This document shows positions 1 through 14,700 of a stretch of 64,000 nucleotides of DNA, in pieces. Below the pieces are notes generated by a model that searched no databases, was not told where the DNA came from, and worked only from the letters and a program-made list of their open reading frames with translations. Numbering within the stretch: position 1 is the stretch's first letter; each line of letters opens with the position of its first letter. The translations under genes were made by a program, and so were the position numbers. The stretch is from Himantopus leucocephalus (Eukaryota; Chordata; Aves; Charadriiformes; Recurvirostridae): positions 97,217,224 to 97,281,223 of the forward strand of contig RSEF01000001.1 in assembly GCA_003993805.1 (NCBI GenBank), read 5' to 3'.

Positions 1-3000
1 GAAAAAAAAGAGGAAGTTTTCTTTCTAGTTCTCTTGCATGTTCTTATATAATAGCCTTACTGAAACTTTATTGCTTTAAGTCAGCAGGAGGAAACATACC
101 AATGTATTTGAGTTTAGATAATACAAACAAAAGAGGTAAAGAAAAAAATTCTAAAAGCAGTGAAGTTTTTTCCCATCTGTTGTTATTTGCAGACACCTTG
201 GGGGAAAAAAAAAAAGTGTATTGTGTAACAAGTTTTAGCTTACTGGCATTGGTTTTTCTTCTCTTAACTTTTGCAGAAGCTCTGGGAACAGTCTGGTTGC
301 CCTAGGAAACTGTCAGCTGGTTTGCATTGGGAATGTGTATTCTGTGAAAAGTCAAGATAGCTCTCTCCTGCCCTTTAATCCCTCGTACATCTTCCTCAGC
401 AGAAGACAGTGCATGCTGTGACCAGTCTGATCAGCCAGCGCATACGTGCTATGAAGCTGGTCACAGACCCAGGCGGTATCCAGTTGCTTACCTGCAGTGT
501 CAGCACTGACCTCACTCCTCCTTCTCTGCTCAGTCTCAGGTTTTTGTATACATCTGTAAACTTAGTGTCTTTGAGACGTTTCTTTTAGGTTGGTCAGTGG
601 GCCTAGTTGTTGTTGTGAGTGGGTGGATGAAGAGACACCATGCAGTAACAAGAAAACCTTGGTTTCCTCAGAAACCAAACTGAAAGATATCAAAGGGATT
701 TTTACCCTTACCAGGGGGAACAGTCCTTTTCAATTTCCTGTACAGTAGTCTTAACAGGTCACTTTTATAGGCAAAAGTAATTGGTATACGTAGGTAACAA
801 TCACAAAGGTAAGCTTTCAAGTTTAATTTCCTGCAATCATTTTAAATAATGCAAAATTTGAATAGAAGTGTAAGGGAGCATACAGAAAAGGCAGTAAATC
901 GTGTCTTTTTATCTCAAGGGCACCTTGCTTGTGATTAAACGTTTGGAGTAAGTCCCTGGTTGAAGCTCGTCTTATTTTAAAACATACATGGAAGATCAGA
1001 AAAGAGAGCTCCAGCAGTCACTTGAATGACGAGGACACTGTCTTGCAGCAAAAAAAAAAAAAGCATTTGAGTAGTTATTATCTATGCCTTGGAGTTAATC
1101 TTGGCTGTAAATCATGGCTATCTACATGAGGTGTACAAAACTAGTAAGAACGGTGAGATTGTAGCAGATTTGGACTCTTGGTAGCTGCATATGAAAAAAA
1201 TTCTTTCTGTCTCATACAGAAGAATGGAGTAGTTTTACTAATTTGTACAGCCAAAGATAACAGATTTGAAGAGCTATTTTCTTTTAAAAATTAAAATTAA
1301 GGTTGGAAACACTTCCTAAATAAAGAGTGAAAAGTTAATCTTAAAATAATATAGACTAACTTTTTAAGAAAAAGCCAAGTGTGTGGTATGCATGTTTTGA
1401 AGAAAAGATTTTATAAAATAAGTTGCCAAATAAGACAATTTGGTTTTGAGTTTTCTATCCTTCTTTTCCAGAACTGTAGAGGAGATTAAATTACATTAAA
1501 TTTAAATCTCCAGAACACAAAATATCTTTTCATTTCTGGGAATGACATTGTATTTAAATTAAAATTGATATTTCAGGTTGCTATTGTAAGAGCTGTAAAC
1601 TACATAAAGCTCGAGGGAACCTTGGTGCTAAATAAATATAAATGTTGAATTGCTTCTCCTTCATCTAACTAAAGAATGTGGAATTTGCTACATTCTCTCT
1701 GCAGAAGGCATTCAGCTGAATCAAGTGAGCCGATTTCATGAGTGAACTTAAAATACATTTGCCCCTGAGCTTATAAAGCAAATACATGTCTTCTGCTTTA
1801 GAGAATCAATGAAGGAATCTCTCCATGAAGAAGTATTACTTGAAATGGAAGAAGTAAAGAGAAACCCATTGTCAAAACTCTGGTGATACAACAGCTGTGA
1901 GGAAGAAATGGAGACAGTATAAACATTATTCCTCAGGCTGCAGAAGTCTCCACCTAGGCAGCTTTTTTTCTTTAATGCGCAGAGCCCATATTTTCAGCAG
2001 CTTTTAAGAATATCACTTTCCTGGTATTGCCAGCTCTGTTTTGAGCTGTATTAAATCAAATGCAAAGGCTTTTGTCCTTACAGAATAAGAAGAAAAACAA
2101 CTTCAGTTCATCATGTTTCTTATGGTACAATGCATACAATCCAATAGAAGCCTCAGAGTTGTATACAAGTGCTGTTTAACAAACTTAATCACCTCTTTTC
2201 AGGTAGAATATCAGAACTTGAAATAAACTAACTGGTTAATTAGGTAATATGCACAGTGTTGGGTTTTTTTCTTATTGGTCCCACAAAACTATTTTGAAAA
2301 TTTTGGGGAAACATTGGTTGAATGGTAAACTTTGATAAACTTGACTTGTGGAATTACTTTAATTCCACAGTAAAGTGAAGTTAGAATAATATTCATTGCA
2401 TTCCTGTGCCCTGTCTTCTGTATGAAAAGGGCTGTAGATCCCAGTAAAACTGAAGTATATCAAATACAAATTTAAAGTTGTTTATGTTTGATAGTTTGTG
2501 AGGCTTATACACTCAGTGTGTATTGAGTGGCATCTGGCTTGAAATGTGCAGGGAATGGCATCGCTTGGGCATAATTTTTAAAAAAAGGCAGGGGAGGAAG
2601 AAAGAAACGAGGAGTCTTTGACACCTTGTAATAAGGACTTTCTGTTTTCTCAGGATCAAAAAATAGTTACAAGCTATATTAATAAATATCAGGACAAACT
2701 TCCACTAAGGCCGTGCCTGTCTTCCTAAATACTAGATACAATGTATTGCTGAATCATTCAAGGCATCTGCTAAGGAGGAAGAAATAAGGCAATCAGAAAA
2801 CTGTGTAGATCGTGACTTTGGGAGGTAAGGATGCTGCTATTAGGAATAAGAATTGGGCTGAGGGGACGTGGACCCTGGGCAGAAGAATATAGGAGTATGG
2901 AGAGCCCATGCTGGGAGGGAGAAGTGGGTGCTCTGACTTGGAGCGGGGGTGGAGATGGGGTTGTGGATGTGATCTAGACTGTGTGCAGGGAGAAGCAGGT

Positions 3001-5689
3001 GGAGTCAGGACAGCTGTGTCTCTTCTGGGGGAGAGTATTTGTGGGTGGGTGCTTTTTTACACCCTTCACCTTCACACAGTGGTATTTTATCTGTAGCCTT
3101 GCACGGTAACTGGCCATCTAAATTCACACTAATGCTTTCTATATTAAATACACTGTAATACAGAAATACTCTTTTGATTCTGAAGATGCATAAATTTGCA
3201 AGATTAAAAAAATATGATTCCTTGGTGAATACATTAGTCTTTCAAAAGTGCTAAGTTCACCAAAACTGAGACCTCTTTCATCTTTTTCCTCTGATTTCCA
3301 GCATACTTGCTGTGGTCTAGTGATGCCCTATAACAGATACATCAATTCGGTCCTTACAGATGGTGCAGAAAAGTGAAGAAACGGGGTACGTGACTGCCAC
3401 ATGATACAATCCAGCATCCTTTTTCTAAGCAGAATACTTGTGAGCTCTGTGCTCACATCCTTACCCCACTACACAGAAATAGTACTGTATACGCTAAATT
3501 AAATGACCCCTTTGCCCCATTGAATAGCTATTTTACCTGATACACAAGCATTGTCATAATGATGGACGTAGGAGAGCGTAGTGTTACACACTAGCTACTC
3601 TGCTGCTTCTGTCGTTGCTGGTAGCCTTAATGGATATAGATTCTGCTGGGCTGCTTTGACACAGCTGAAAAAACCCCACTGAAATAAAGTGTGCTGACCT
3701 CAGTCCCTCAATGTATGTGTGAACATCTCTCTGGTTGCCAGCAGTGTAAAAGATGCCTGGACTCTAACCAGATTTACTTTTCTTTTTTTTCTTTTTAATA
3801 ATCAGAATTGCGTACCTGCTAAAGTGCTGAAGTTGCACCACTGCATTCTCCCCCAGTGAAAGACTCTGTTAACTGCTGAGTTTTTTCATAATTTATGCAG
3901 AGCATGATCAGTGAGAATGGAGAAGGCAAAGCCTGTCGAGAAATATGAAGTGATGTGCTCCCATTGATGGACTAGGGAAGTCTTTAGGGACCGTGTTTCA
4001 CAGAATCACAGCATGCTCAGGGTTGGAAGGGACCTCTGGAGATCATCTAGTCCACCCCCCCCTGCCAGAGCAGGGTCAGGTAGGCTGCGTGTGACGCTCA
4101 GTGGAGCAGTGTAATGCTGTAACTCATCTTGGAGGATTGCGTCTAATTTTGTGATGGTGTGAACACTTGTGTAGGTGGAGAAGTTGAATTAGGTTCCTGA
4201 AAACTTCAGGCACTGAGTTCCCCAAGCTGGATCTATTTGCAGGGTATCGCCTGTTTGCTTTACTTCATGGTTTGCTAACATTTCCCATATCTTCACAGGA
4301 ACAGAGAATGTACTTAAAGAAGGAGTAGAGTGGTAAACAGTATCAGCCTTAATGTTTCTCCTCAGTTAATCTTTACTGAAAGAGAGTGCTACATTCAATT
4401 AACCTTTTAGAGTATAAAGACAGGAGAACAGCATCCAAGTTCTGTTCTGGCACAATACAGACTATTTCTGTTAACGTTACGCACACGTACACACAGGCAC
4501 ATGCACAGAGTCCTCTCCGAAGTGTGTGCTTCAGTGCTTCGGGAGCTCTATAGATAGCTGGCTTTCTGGTTCATAAAGATCTCTTTTCTTGTTTTTGATG
4601 TCAGTGTCAGTAATAGTAGGCTCAGTTTACATTAAGAACTGCTTGGTGTTGAAAGTTATATTAAAAACCACCCCCACTTCCTTACAGTACAAACAAACAA
4701 ACCAAAAAAATACCCTAAAGATACGAAGCCTGCTCAAAGAAGCCGATGAGCTTTCCAGGAGGAGCCAGGGAGAGGTGAAGCCACGAGGAGTCTGAGGGCC
4801 CATGGGAAAAGTTGCAATAACAGGTTGGTTGGGGAGAGAATGAGCAGAAGCATGAAACTAAATACAGACCTCAGTCTCAACAAAAACAAGATTTTTTTTT
4901 TTCCCCCCGTTGTCATCTACAGTATACTTCATGTTACTTGCTCTCTAAAATTCATTCCTCTGGTGGCTACATATTCGACCATCATTGACTTAATTTCATC
5001 TTTTGTTTATTTTTTTCATAATGTTTTTGTTTGTCTAAATACAGGCTACTGATGTGTTCAAGCAGGTGCAATTTACTAGACTGTTATACATAACTTTATT
5101 TCATAACTTTATTTTCAACTGAATTTTATATATCTGAGAACGTAGGGTGTCATTTTTGGCCATTTTAAGCTATACATTAATTCAATAGCAAGTAAGTTTT
5201 GTAATTTGCTACACTAATAACACTCTAAATTTGTATTTAATAAAATGTCCTCGTAGTAGCTTGTATTTTGCTTAGCATTCATGCTTTATTTAGAACTGGG
5301 AATTGAATGCATATTCAGTTAGGAAGGGCTGATGAAAAAGAGTTCATCTGTACCTCCTACCATTCAAAAAAACAATCATCTACACTAATTTTTCTTTCTT
5401 GCTTCCTTGAAGTAGTTGGGATTAAAATTGTTTTTATATTTAAAGTAATTGAGGAAATGGAAACCAGTTCGTTCTAGATAGCGGGGGTTCACAAAGCACC
5501 ACGATAGGTAACGTACTTCATTTTTAATGCTCATGTGACCAGCTGCTCTACATCAAGGTGATGGACTTCTGCATATGTTGTAGCATAGCCCTGTCCTTGT
5601 GGTCAAAGGCAAAACCATGTAACAAATGTTGTGTGCTAAGAATTCAAAAGAGTGTAGGAGTTGTTAATTCCTTCCACAATTTTCCACAG
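1..5689. other. Non-coding upstream or first-intron sequence of USF3
   Basis: This AT-rich stretch has only short, unsupported open frames and no recognisable protein. It lies directly upstream of the exon that carries the USF3 start codon, so it is most likely the intron between a non-coding first exon and that exon. I could not identify a CpG-rich promoter or a convincing 5' untranslated exon. The one recognisable element is a short CR1 remnant near 4000, listed separately. Confidence 0.6.
3999..4085 (-). mobile_element. CR1 LINE 3'-end fragment
   Basis: The stretch reads as CR1 3'-terminal sequence in reverse orientation. It opens with an AGAATCACAG-like terminus, then GGTTGGAAGGGACCTCTGGA, then ATCATCTAGTCCA followed by a C-run. 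Only about 85 bases remain, so it is a strongly 5'-truncated dead copy. This GGAAGGGACC block is the hallmark of the avian CR1 3' untranslated region. Confidence 0.85.
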
Positions 5690-5754
5690 GCTCTCTTCTC
5701 CGAAACCATGCCAGAGATGACAGAGAATGAGACACCTACTAAGAAGCAACATCG
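5690..5754 (+). CDS. USF3: USF3 exon with start codon
   Basis: The acceptor is TTTCCACAG before 5690 and the donor is GTGAGT at 5755. The ATG is at 5708-5710, after 18 bases of 5' untranslated sequence. The exon encodes MPEMTENETPTKKQH plus two bases of an Arg codon completed in the next exon. It supplies the residues just before the basic region. Confidence 0.93.
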
Positions 5755-8700
5755 GTGAGTTTTTGTGGGAAAATGGCTATTTTGCAGTTCTGTAGCCTGC
5801 AGTCACGTCACAGTTATGAGGTTTCTAGCTAAAAGCTTGGCTATAAGGGTATTGACAAGAAGTTCTGAGGGTTGACCTGGGTTCATCCAAAAGTTTGGGA
5901 ACTATGGCTACAAAACTCCCTTTCTCTCTTCTTCTGTCTATGCCGAATTATTTGCCAAAGACATGTCTACCTGGGCCACCTACACAATGGTGATTCTTTG
6001 ATTATTACACTGACTACTCTGATGTGTATAAAACTGTCACCGTCTTGGTTCAAGTACAGCCTGTATTATTGCAGAGACTACTTGTAGATATTGGGGGGTC
6101 ACTATACTCATTTTGACAGAATAATTTAGATCTCTTCCTCAACTCACAGTGGAATCTGGATCTTACATCTCAAATCTCTGCTGGAACTCAAAATACATCT
6201 TGAGGTTGAACAGCAACACTATGACTAAAATTTGTAACAAAGTGACTCGGAGCTCATTACAACTTTTCCAGGTTTTCCTTCCTTTGTAGTAGCATGTTGA
6301 TCTAATACCCGATTGGTAGGGGAATCCTTCAGTCCCTGGTTAAATACAGCATGCATCATATGCTAGCTGGCCATGTAGGATATGATTTATGATAAGAAAA
6401 GCTCAGAGAGAACATTGATTTATCCTACAGAATTTTTTTCAGTCTTCATAGATTTTGTGATTCTTTCTTATCCCACTAATAAAGTATTTTGGATTCTGTA
6501 TTTGTAATGGGAATCAAAGGGCAGCTGGGTCTCTGCAGCCCTTATTTTCTTGTGCATATTTAGAATATATGATCAATTCTGACTGGCAGATGATTGTTTT
6601 GGATATAAGTGGGAGAACTGTAGTTTACTGTAAAATAAGAAACCATTTTAAATGATAGTTTACGTGCATTCCTGCTCTGGTGGTGCAAGTTTTCAATGAA
6701 CAGAAGATTCATCACTTCTTGATTAGTTGTAGAACAGATGTGTGAGCTTCAGTTGGCATTGAAGATGTTCATCTTTAGGCATTATTTCTTAGCAAATGTC
6801 TCCAGGTCTGACCATCTGCAGTAACATTACTGTCTTGTAATCATTGTCCAAGTTACTGTAGATGCTCCCTACTTTTGGTGAGTTACCTGAAATAAATGTG
6901 TATCAACTCAAAGCATAAAGGATACACGTCCCATCATAATCATGCGTGTCATCCGCATGTATCTTGCATTCTCACTTCAGATTCCTTGTACATCTGGACT
7001 CTGCTGTAACAGTGGAAAAGGAGAGCAGAAGATGCTGCTCTGCTTTTTGCATACTTTAGCCAAACATCTAGACTGAGAGGGCACTGCTGGACAGAAATCT
7101 TGTGAAAGATCTTTTTTTTCTGGAATATTTCTTTTTCCAGAAAACATGTGCTTTGCTTTAGTATACTTCGTGAAAGTATTTGGCTTACTGTATGTATACA
7201 GTACATCTGATTTATATATGTAGAGTACACATTTGGGATTTATTGACTTCCAGCAAAGCAGTTTGAGTCATTGTACAATGATTCTGACCTGGTTGCCATC
7301 GGTCCAGAAATTCCAGGTGCACATCTGAAAACACAGACAACCCTCACACACTCCAATTATACCTAGATAAAATTTTGAGGCAGTGAAGAAGAATAACTGC
7401 AGAGGAATGGTAATTCTGGTTTCTGACACAAAGGAAGCATGTTTATGCCAGAAGGTATGATGTTTGAAGGTAACGTGTCTGGAAAAATCAATTTGCGTGG
7501 TAACATTTGCTCCTGTTTCATTGATCCAGTGAACACAAAAGCAACATTTCAAACAAAAAATTAGAACTAATTTCTGAGCAACAGCATAGTTAATTATTTA
7601 ATATGTGGCCTTATCGAACACTGGGTAGTGTTCAGTAGTTGTTGCTACTGGGTAGTTGTTGCTGAACAGAAACAAAAATGCAGCTCTGCCCTATAAATAC
7701 ATGTAACAGTAATCAAATGGGGTATTTACACTATGCCTTGGTATGCTGAAATTTATTGAAGTACGAACACAAATGAATCTTTGTTAGAAACTATTTCATA
7801 CCGGTGTCTAAAACAAGTCATTGTGAATGTGACTTTTTCTATGTTCTTGTTCACAGAGCAGAATATAATATTTAGTATTTTTAGTTGTAATGGAAATAAT
7901 AAAAGAAACATTGGTTTGTATGCAGATTTTTTCCCTTCTGTTACACATCACTGTTTTCCCTTTATGTTTCACAGAAAGAAAAACCGGGAGACACATAATG
8001 CAGGTAGGAACATTATGCTTTGTTGTTTGGTCTGGAAATAAGCACAGATGCTTTGAACTAGTAAAACATATGGGTGGAGAAGGTTCCTCCTCAGGAGTTT
8101 ATTACACCAAAAAAGCCCCACCCTACCAAACACCTTTCTGTGTCCTTGCATAGAATATCTGTGCAGAAGGGCTTCTTGATTGGTCTCTAGTTTGCTCTTT
8201 TCCACAGTACAAGGTTACAGTAGCATGCCCAAGTATCAAAGTAGGACCATGCCCTTTGCTTTCCAATGCTAGTAAACTAAGAAGTAAACAATTTCAGTTG
8301 CGTTCAATTCTAAAGGAAAATTAATGCACAAGCATTCACACGTAAATAATACCCACCTCTCTTAAAATAAAGAGGTCAACACTTAAGCCAGTTAGAGGTG
8401 GATATCCAATCCAAGAGCTTTAGAGGTTCCCTGGATTAGAAATATTCCTGCAGCCTGTCCCTCAGGCACCCACCTGGACGTTGGCATCCCAGAAATTGTG
8501 TGGGAGTACCGTCTGTGTGTTGCAGGAGTCACATCCCTTGGGCACCATGCAGCCTTTTCTTCTGCCAGTGTCTAACTCCAGTGGCATCTTCTGCAAGTGG
8601 CAGCAAAAAGATGGACTGGGGAGGGTTCTGACAGGTTTTGGCCTGGTTTATCCGAAGACATTGATTCCAGTTCTTCTTTTATTAAACAGCCCTACTGTGT

Positions 8701-11700
8701 GATCTTCACAAATGCAACTGGAAAAAACACTGGGTAGCTTACATGTGAAAGCTGTGGAATATAGTGTTTGTCAGGCTGTGCCCAGGCCGATTTCTTAAGG
8801 ATTAAGAACTATCAGGAGATAGTCTTATCAAGTTTACTTTTAAGATTGCTGACCTTGTTCTAATTCTCAGTTCCTGTTTTACTTCCTGATAGCTTTCCAA
8901 AGTCTTCATCTACTGGGCTGAACTCTGCAAGATGTTGGGACCAGCTCCCTCCAACCCTGTAGCTTGCCTAGTTATTAATATCTGGACAAGCTGTGTAGAG
9001 CATGGAAATTATTATCAAAACAAAGGAATAGCACTTCACAGCCACTGTGATATCTGCATGTATTAGTAATATATATAAAAATTAAGTCCCAAGGATCAGC
9101 ATGTTTGCACAGCTGCTCTGATTTATATGGTAAATTTATTGCAGAAGAGACTTTGTCTTGCTGTGCTTAGTGTATTTAGGCCTGTCTCTGTCAACACCAC
9201 CAGTCTGTCCTGAGATACAAAAAACAATAGTTTAAAAATGTAAACTGAAGTGACAGACTATGGAAATAAAACTGTTTAAATTCAATCAGTATATCCTTTG
9301 TAAAGGAGCACAATAAAATATACTCATCTGCAGATCACTGTGTTTCTGTGTGCCACCAAAAGCAGCCTGGCTGCACAAACCGCAAGGCACTACTCAGCAC
9401 AGTGAACGATTCGTTGATTTGAATCTTGACAAAGCCATGACAGAACCTTTTTTTCAGGCTCTTTGGGAAGAAGGCATCTAATAGTTTTAGTTTGCATAGA
9501 ACACCAAAATATCTCAGTCAAAAAAACAGCTATATTAGAGTGAACTATATTTGAAGGGAGATGACGATGGTGGGTAGAAAACACAGAGATTAATATGGTC
9601 TGAAAAAAAAATGCCCAAAGGTATTTACACTGCTAGACTAGTAGTGTAGACCCTTTGAACCAGTGTTTAGGCCTTGTGAAGAGTCCACTAGAGGACTATA
9701 AATGAAGTGTTTTCTGACCTTCTCCAAAATAGGTAATTCACTGGAAATACTGTTCATTAAATATTTTCTTTACTGCCAGTCATAATTAGACCTTGCGGAA
9801 CACTTATACCTTTGAACATAAACAAGAGTAACTGATAGTCTGTATACCTAGAGATTCAGCTATATTCAGTTTTGGCTGCTGCATCAATATAAATTTACAA
9901 TTAAGATTGAAAACTGGTAAAATTTAAATTCTTTCTCTTTTGGTGCTAAGCTTGACATTAGGATTTCAGAGACATGGATTTCCTTCCCAAATCTGAAACT
10001 GATTCTTTCCATAATCTTAGTTCATTTGTGTTCTGTATGCCTGAATTTAATCAGTCTGCCTTGTGAAAAGAGTTTCATAAAACTCAGATAGAAAGCATTA
10101 CAAAACCTGAATTTTGAGTTGCAGTAACTCTTCTTTTCCACAAAGGGATCCAGAACATCCCCACTTTTTAATGCAATATCATTAATATCATTAAGCAATA
10201 TCTTCTTATGTTACAGGTCTTAATTCCGCTGAGTATTAATTCAATAACTGAGGTTTACTTTAGAGGAAATTTTTTTCCTCTCTCAAGTTACTAAGGGTTC
10301 CAATATGTCATGAAATAATGTATTTATGAGCCCTTACATTGGTACTAGTTATGCTGCTGTTGTGCTGACTTGCCCAACCAGATGACATAGCACATATTAT
10401 TTTTGCTTAGTGGAAAGACATAGAAAGAAGAAGATTAATGCTGGGATAAACAGAATCGGAGAACTCATCCCCTGCTCTCCAGCACTTAAGCAGGTGAGTG
10501 TCCATTCAGAGGTGCATACAAGTTTCCTGTAAAATGCTTGTGTGTTTCCTTGCCTGTAGAAGTATAAATACTTATTTTGCTATTTGTCTTAGGAAGAAGG
10601 CAAAACTGTCTGAATTAATATGCTTGAAAGACTTACTAGTTTTTATTACTTAAAAAATTATTTGTAATAGAATTCCTTTTTGGAAGTGCAGGGCCACATG
10701 AATGTAATTATGCAGATTTTGAGCTTTTTATCTGAAGGTATTGCGTATGACTGCTGAAGGAATGAAACAGTACGAGTTGGACATGTGACTGATTTTTCTC
10801 TTCAGTTCATATGTGCGGTATTTTTGAGGAGGTATAAGCTAGACTAATTTGCCCATAGCGATTTGGTCAGCTTGCTGATGTCTGCCTGTGCATTTGATTC
10901 ACAGCTTCCCAAAGTTCTTGTTCAGGGTGCCTGAACGTTAGTAACAACAGAAGGTTGAAAGTCCTGTATCTCGGCTGCTGCCTGCCCTGTTGCACTGAGC
11001 GGATGGATAGCTGTTCACCCTTTCCTCTGTAGGCGGGGTGGCAGGCTAGACAGAAGTAAGTTGGATCTGGCCAGTGGGTTGCTGCTTAGGTTGTGCAACT
11101 CCAGTTTGCCAAAGTCATTTTCTACTGATGCTGTTTAATGTAGCCTGTGTGATGCTCAAGTGGTGAAAGCTATGGGTTAAGCAAAATAATTTTTCGGGTC
11201 ATTCTTGAATGCCTTCTCTGCCCTTTGCTGGTGATCACTTAATGTCTTAAGAGGTAAACAGACTTGCATACATGCTTATTTTTGTCGTCTTTCATGAAAG
11301 CAATTCAGAAAGTGATACAATAATAGTAAGTTAAGACTGTGTGCTTGTGAAAGATGAAGCAAGACAAATGGTCTGAGATTGATGCACAGAAGGGTCTTTT
11401 TCAAGACAGAGCAATCTACAGCAGAGGCTGTTCCTACAGAACAGTAGAAGAAGAAATTAAGAAATGAACAGGAGGTTTTGCAGACAGAATGAGCATAGTT
11501 TCATAAAAGGAAGATGGTGGAGGAGCTAGGGCAGATTTTCTCATTCCATGTTCTCCAGTATATTAGTTTTGAAATTATGCATACACCTCTCTGGATAATT
11601 GTTCCACATTTGTTTCTTTCCTAATAAAATATTTATGAGGCAGTATCCTGGAAATTTCATGTGATGTATATGTTTACTAGTGAACAAGAATATTAGGCTC

Positions 11701-14700
11701 TCAGCAAGCAATGATGCTTACTGTTCCTTTCTGTGGCCCTAGTATCTAGCTTCAGGCAGTGGAAAATGTCAGGTCCATCATTGAAAATGTTATCCTGTAA
11801 AAACTCATGGCATTTTAGGATCAGTATCACTCATGAAACCTGTGGTTCATATGAAAAAAAAAACAAAAAACAAACCAACAATAACAACTACGCAACAAAA
11901 ACCCCAAAACCCAAAAAGAACCCCCACCCAATAATATTCAGAGAATCATTCAGGTGAGCACGTTTTTAAAGTAAAGATGTCCTGGAGCGAGTGCAATTTC
12001 ATCATTAATGGATCTATCAGTGATAGACCTTTCTCCTAATTATATATATATGTTTTCTTTTAAAGAGCAAGAACATGATCCTGGATCAGGCCTTTAAGTA
12101 TATAACAGAAATGAAAAGACAGAATGATGAACTACTTTTAAATGGAGGGAACAATGAACAGGGTAAGTACAGATGCTGCTGGAGGCTCTAGAATTTCTGT
12201 CACTCACTTCCACTAGGTGTCAGTTACTACTGACTAAGAACAAAGCCTGAATCAACAAATTTGGGAATCCCAAAATATTATGCGCATACAGGAAAAATAC
12301 AGCTGCTTAGAATATCTTGAAACAAGAAGCCAACAGAATGCCCAAGTGCGTGTTCTTGCACATAGATATGAGATAATGAAGCAATTGCGTTGGGTGTAAT
12401 TGCAGAGCTTATAGGTGATGTGACATCATCTAGTACGTTCCATTCTGATTTATTCTACAGTAGTGAGCAGAACGATTCTGACAAATTTCGGTTAGATTTT
12501 TTTCATCAAAAACATGGAGTTTCCTTCATGCATAGAGTGATTTTTTTTTTCCGTTCAAATGCTGTAAAAGTGTTAGCAGCCTATTTTATAAAATTAAAAT
12601 AGATCATATAAAGTCTTCTTGAACAGATGCATAAAAATACAGTGATGGAGGTATGACAGAAATAATCTCAGAGCTAATGTTGCGGTTTGTGATTTTTATT
12701 TCTACCCATAGAATGGAATTCTAAATAGTTTATTTTTATCTTGTCAATATAATTGGGTTTGAAAAACCTAGGTGATTTTCCTAGTTAGGTGAGCCATCTC
12801 CAAGTGCATTGCCGATTTGTGTGGTTTTACGTAAGTGCTTTGTATTTAATTTTGCATATCATTTTTAGATGTAACAACTTAATTGTCCTGGAAAGCCATG
12901 AGATTGTCAATTAAGTAAAAACAGTTTTAGTGTTTGCAAGGGAGCAGGGAAAAGAAAAAGATAAATTAATGTGCTCGTCTTTCCTTCAATAATTTAACAA
13001 TTTGATTAGTGTTCAGTTTCATCTGAGTTAGTCCTGATGTTTTTTCTGACTAAACAATTTGACACATCCTGCTATTGGTAACGGAATAGTCTGTGAAGTT
13101 CATTCACTTTCCCACTCAGTAGAGAGGCTTATCAGTGTAAGAGTCTTCATTTATGTTATTTTAACCATTTGAAGACAGCATACATTATTAAAAATTTATT
13201 TCAGTGCTACATAGTATTTACTGTGCAAGTCACGTTGTAACATTAACTCGTATTTGCTCTGGTAATGTAATGGAGTGCTCTCACTGTTTTGTAGCTGAAG
13301 AGATAAAAAAACTCCGGAAACAGTTGGATGAACTGCAAAAGGAAAATGGGAGATACATCGAACTACTGAAAGCAAATGATATTTGCCTATATGATGACCC
13401 TACAATCCACTGGAAGGGAAATCTCAAAAATGCAAAGGTCTCGGTTGTTATTCCTGGTGATCAAGTTCAAAAGAACATCATTGTCTATTCAAATGGGAGT
13501 CAACCCAATGGAAATAACCAGGGAGCATCTGTCCAGGGAATAACATTTAATGTTGGTCATAATTTACAAAAGCAAACAGCCAATGTTGTGCCAGTCCAGA
13601 GAACTTGCAACCTAGTGACTCCTGTGACTATTTCTGGTATTTACCCCACAGAAAACAAGCCATGGTCACAAACTACAGTTTCTCCGCTGGCATCCGCTCA
13701 GACAGCTCCAGCAGGGAACGCTCTTGAGCTTTCCACCCCAGAGAATGAGCGAGGTGTGCTCACCGCTGCTACTGCCAGCTCACAGAGTGCGTCTCGATCC
13801 GGAACAGAACAGGAACTGCAGTGTTCTTCAAGTAATGCACCACAGAATGATCAAAATCTTCCCAAAAGTAAAAATGATGAGGAGGGCACTAAATTAACAA
13901 AGAAAACACCCCTGCAAGGAACCAGCCTTCCTTCCAGTGCCTCCACGGAAGCCTCCCAAGTTCAACAGGTGAATGCAACTTGCTCAAGTACACACAATTC
14001 TAGGAGTGACCTTCAGGAAAGCTGTGTCATTGCAACCACGGACGCAGCTTCTGTGCCATCTGTGAGACTGTCTACTGCCAATAGTCTTTCCTCTGTAAAT
14101 GTCCTCAAAAGTACAGACTTGGTAAGTAGTGCTGAAGTGCCTGTGACTTCTGCAGCAGAAGGAGTTAAGGCTGTGATGGCAATAAGCACTCTGCCTGTCA
14201 GTCCCCTAGAGAACTGCTGGTCTTTTTCAGGCTCTTCGGGTGTTGGCACTTCAGACTTGAAAAACATGAGTAGCCTTACACGGATGCCTTCAGCTGGAAA
14301 CACACAGACCACATGGACAACTTTGCAGCTAGCGGGAAATACTGTTCAGCCACTAAGCCAAACACCATCTGGTATAATGACTGCACTATTAAACGAGCCA
14401 GTTAATGGTGCTGGTACTGTATCTTCTGCTCACAGCAGGCCTTTGACTACAAGTATCAGTTTGAACACTTCTCTGCCTGGGGATGGCCAGGCAGCTGAAC
14501 AGATTGTCGTTACCTTGCCCTCGTGCCCACCCTTACCTATGCAGCCATTAATCAGCCAGCCACAGGTTAAAACTCAGGCTGCAGGAAATATCCTTCCATT
14601 AAATTCAGCTATGCAGGTGATTCAGATGGCTCAGCCAGTTGGGTCAGCTGTTACAGGAGCACCAGCTAACCAGAATGTCATCATTCTCCAGCCCCCAAAC

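Noticed and set aside
13204..13294. In-frame ATG codons upstream of the giant USF3 exon (13204 and 13270) that would give a bHLH-less protein start
   Set aside because: A normal acceptor ends at 13294 and the exon chain from 5708 splices in exactly, reproducing the known USF3 N-terminus. The upstream stretch is intron that stays open by chance.
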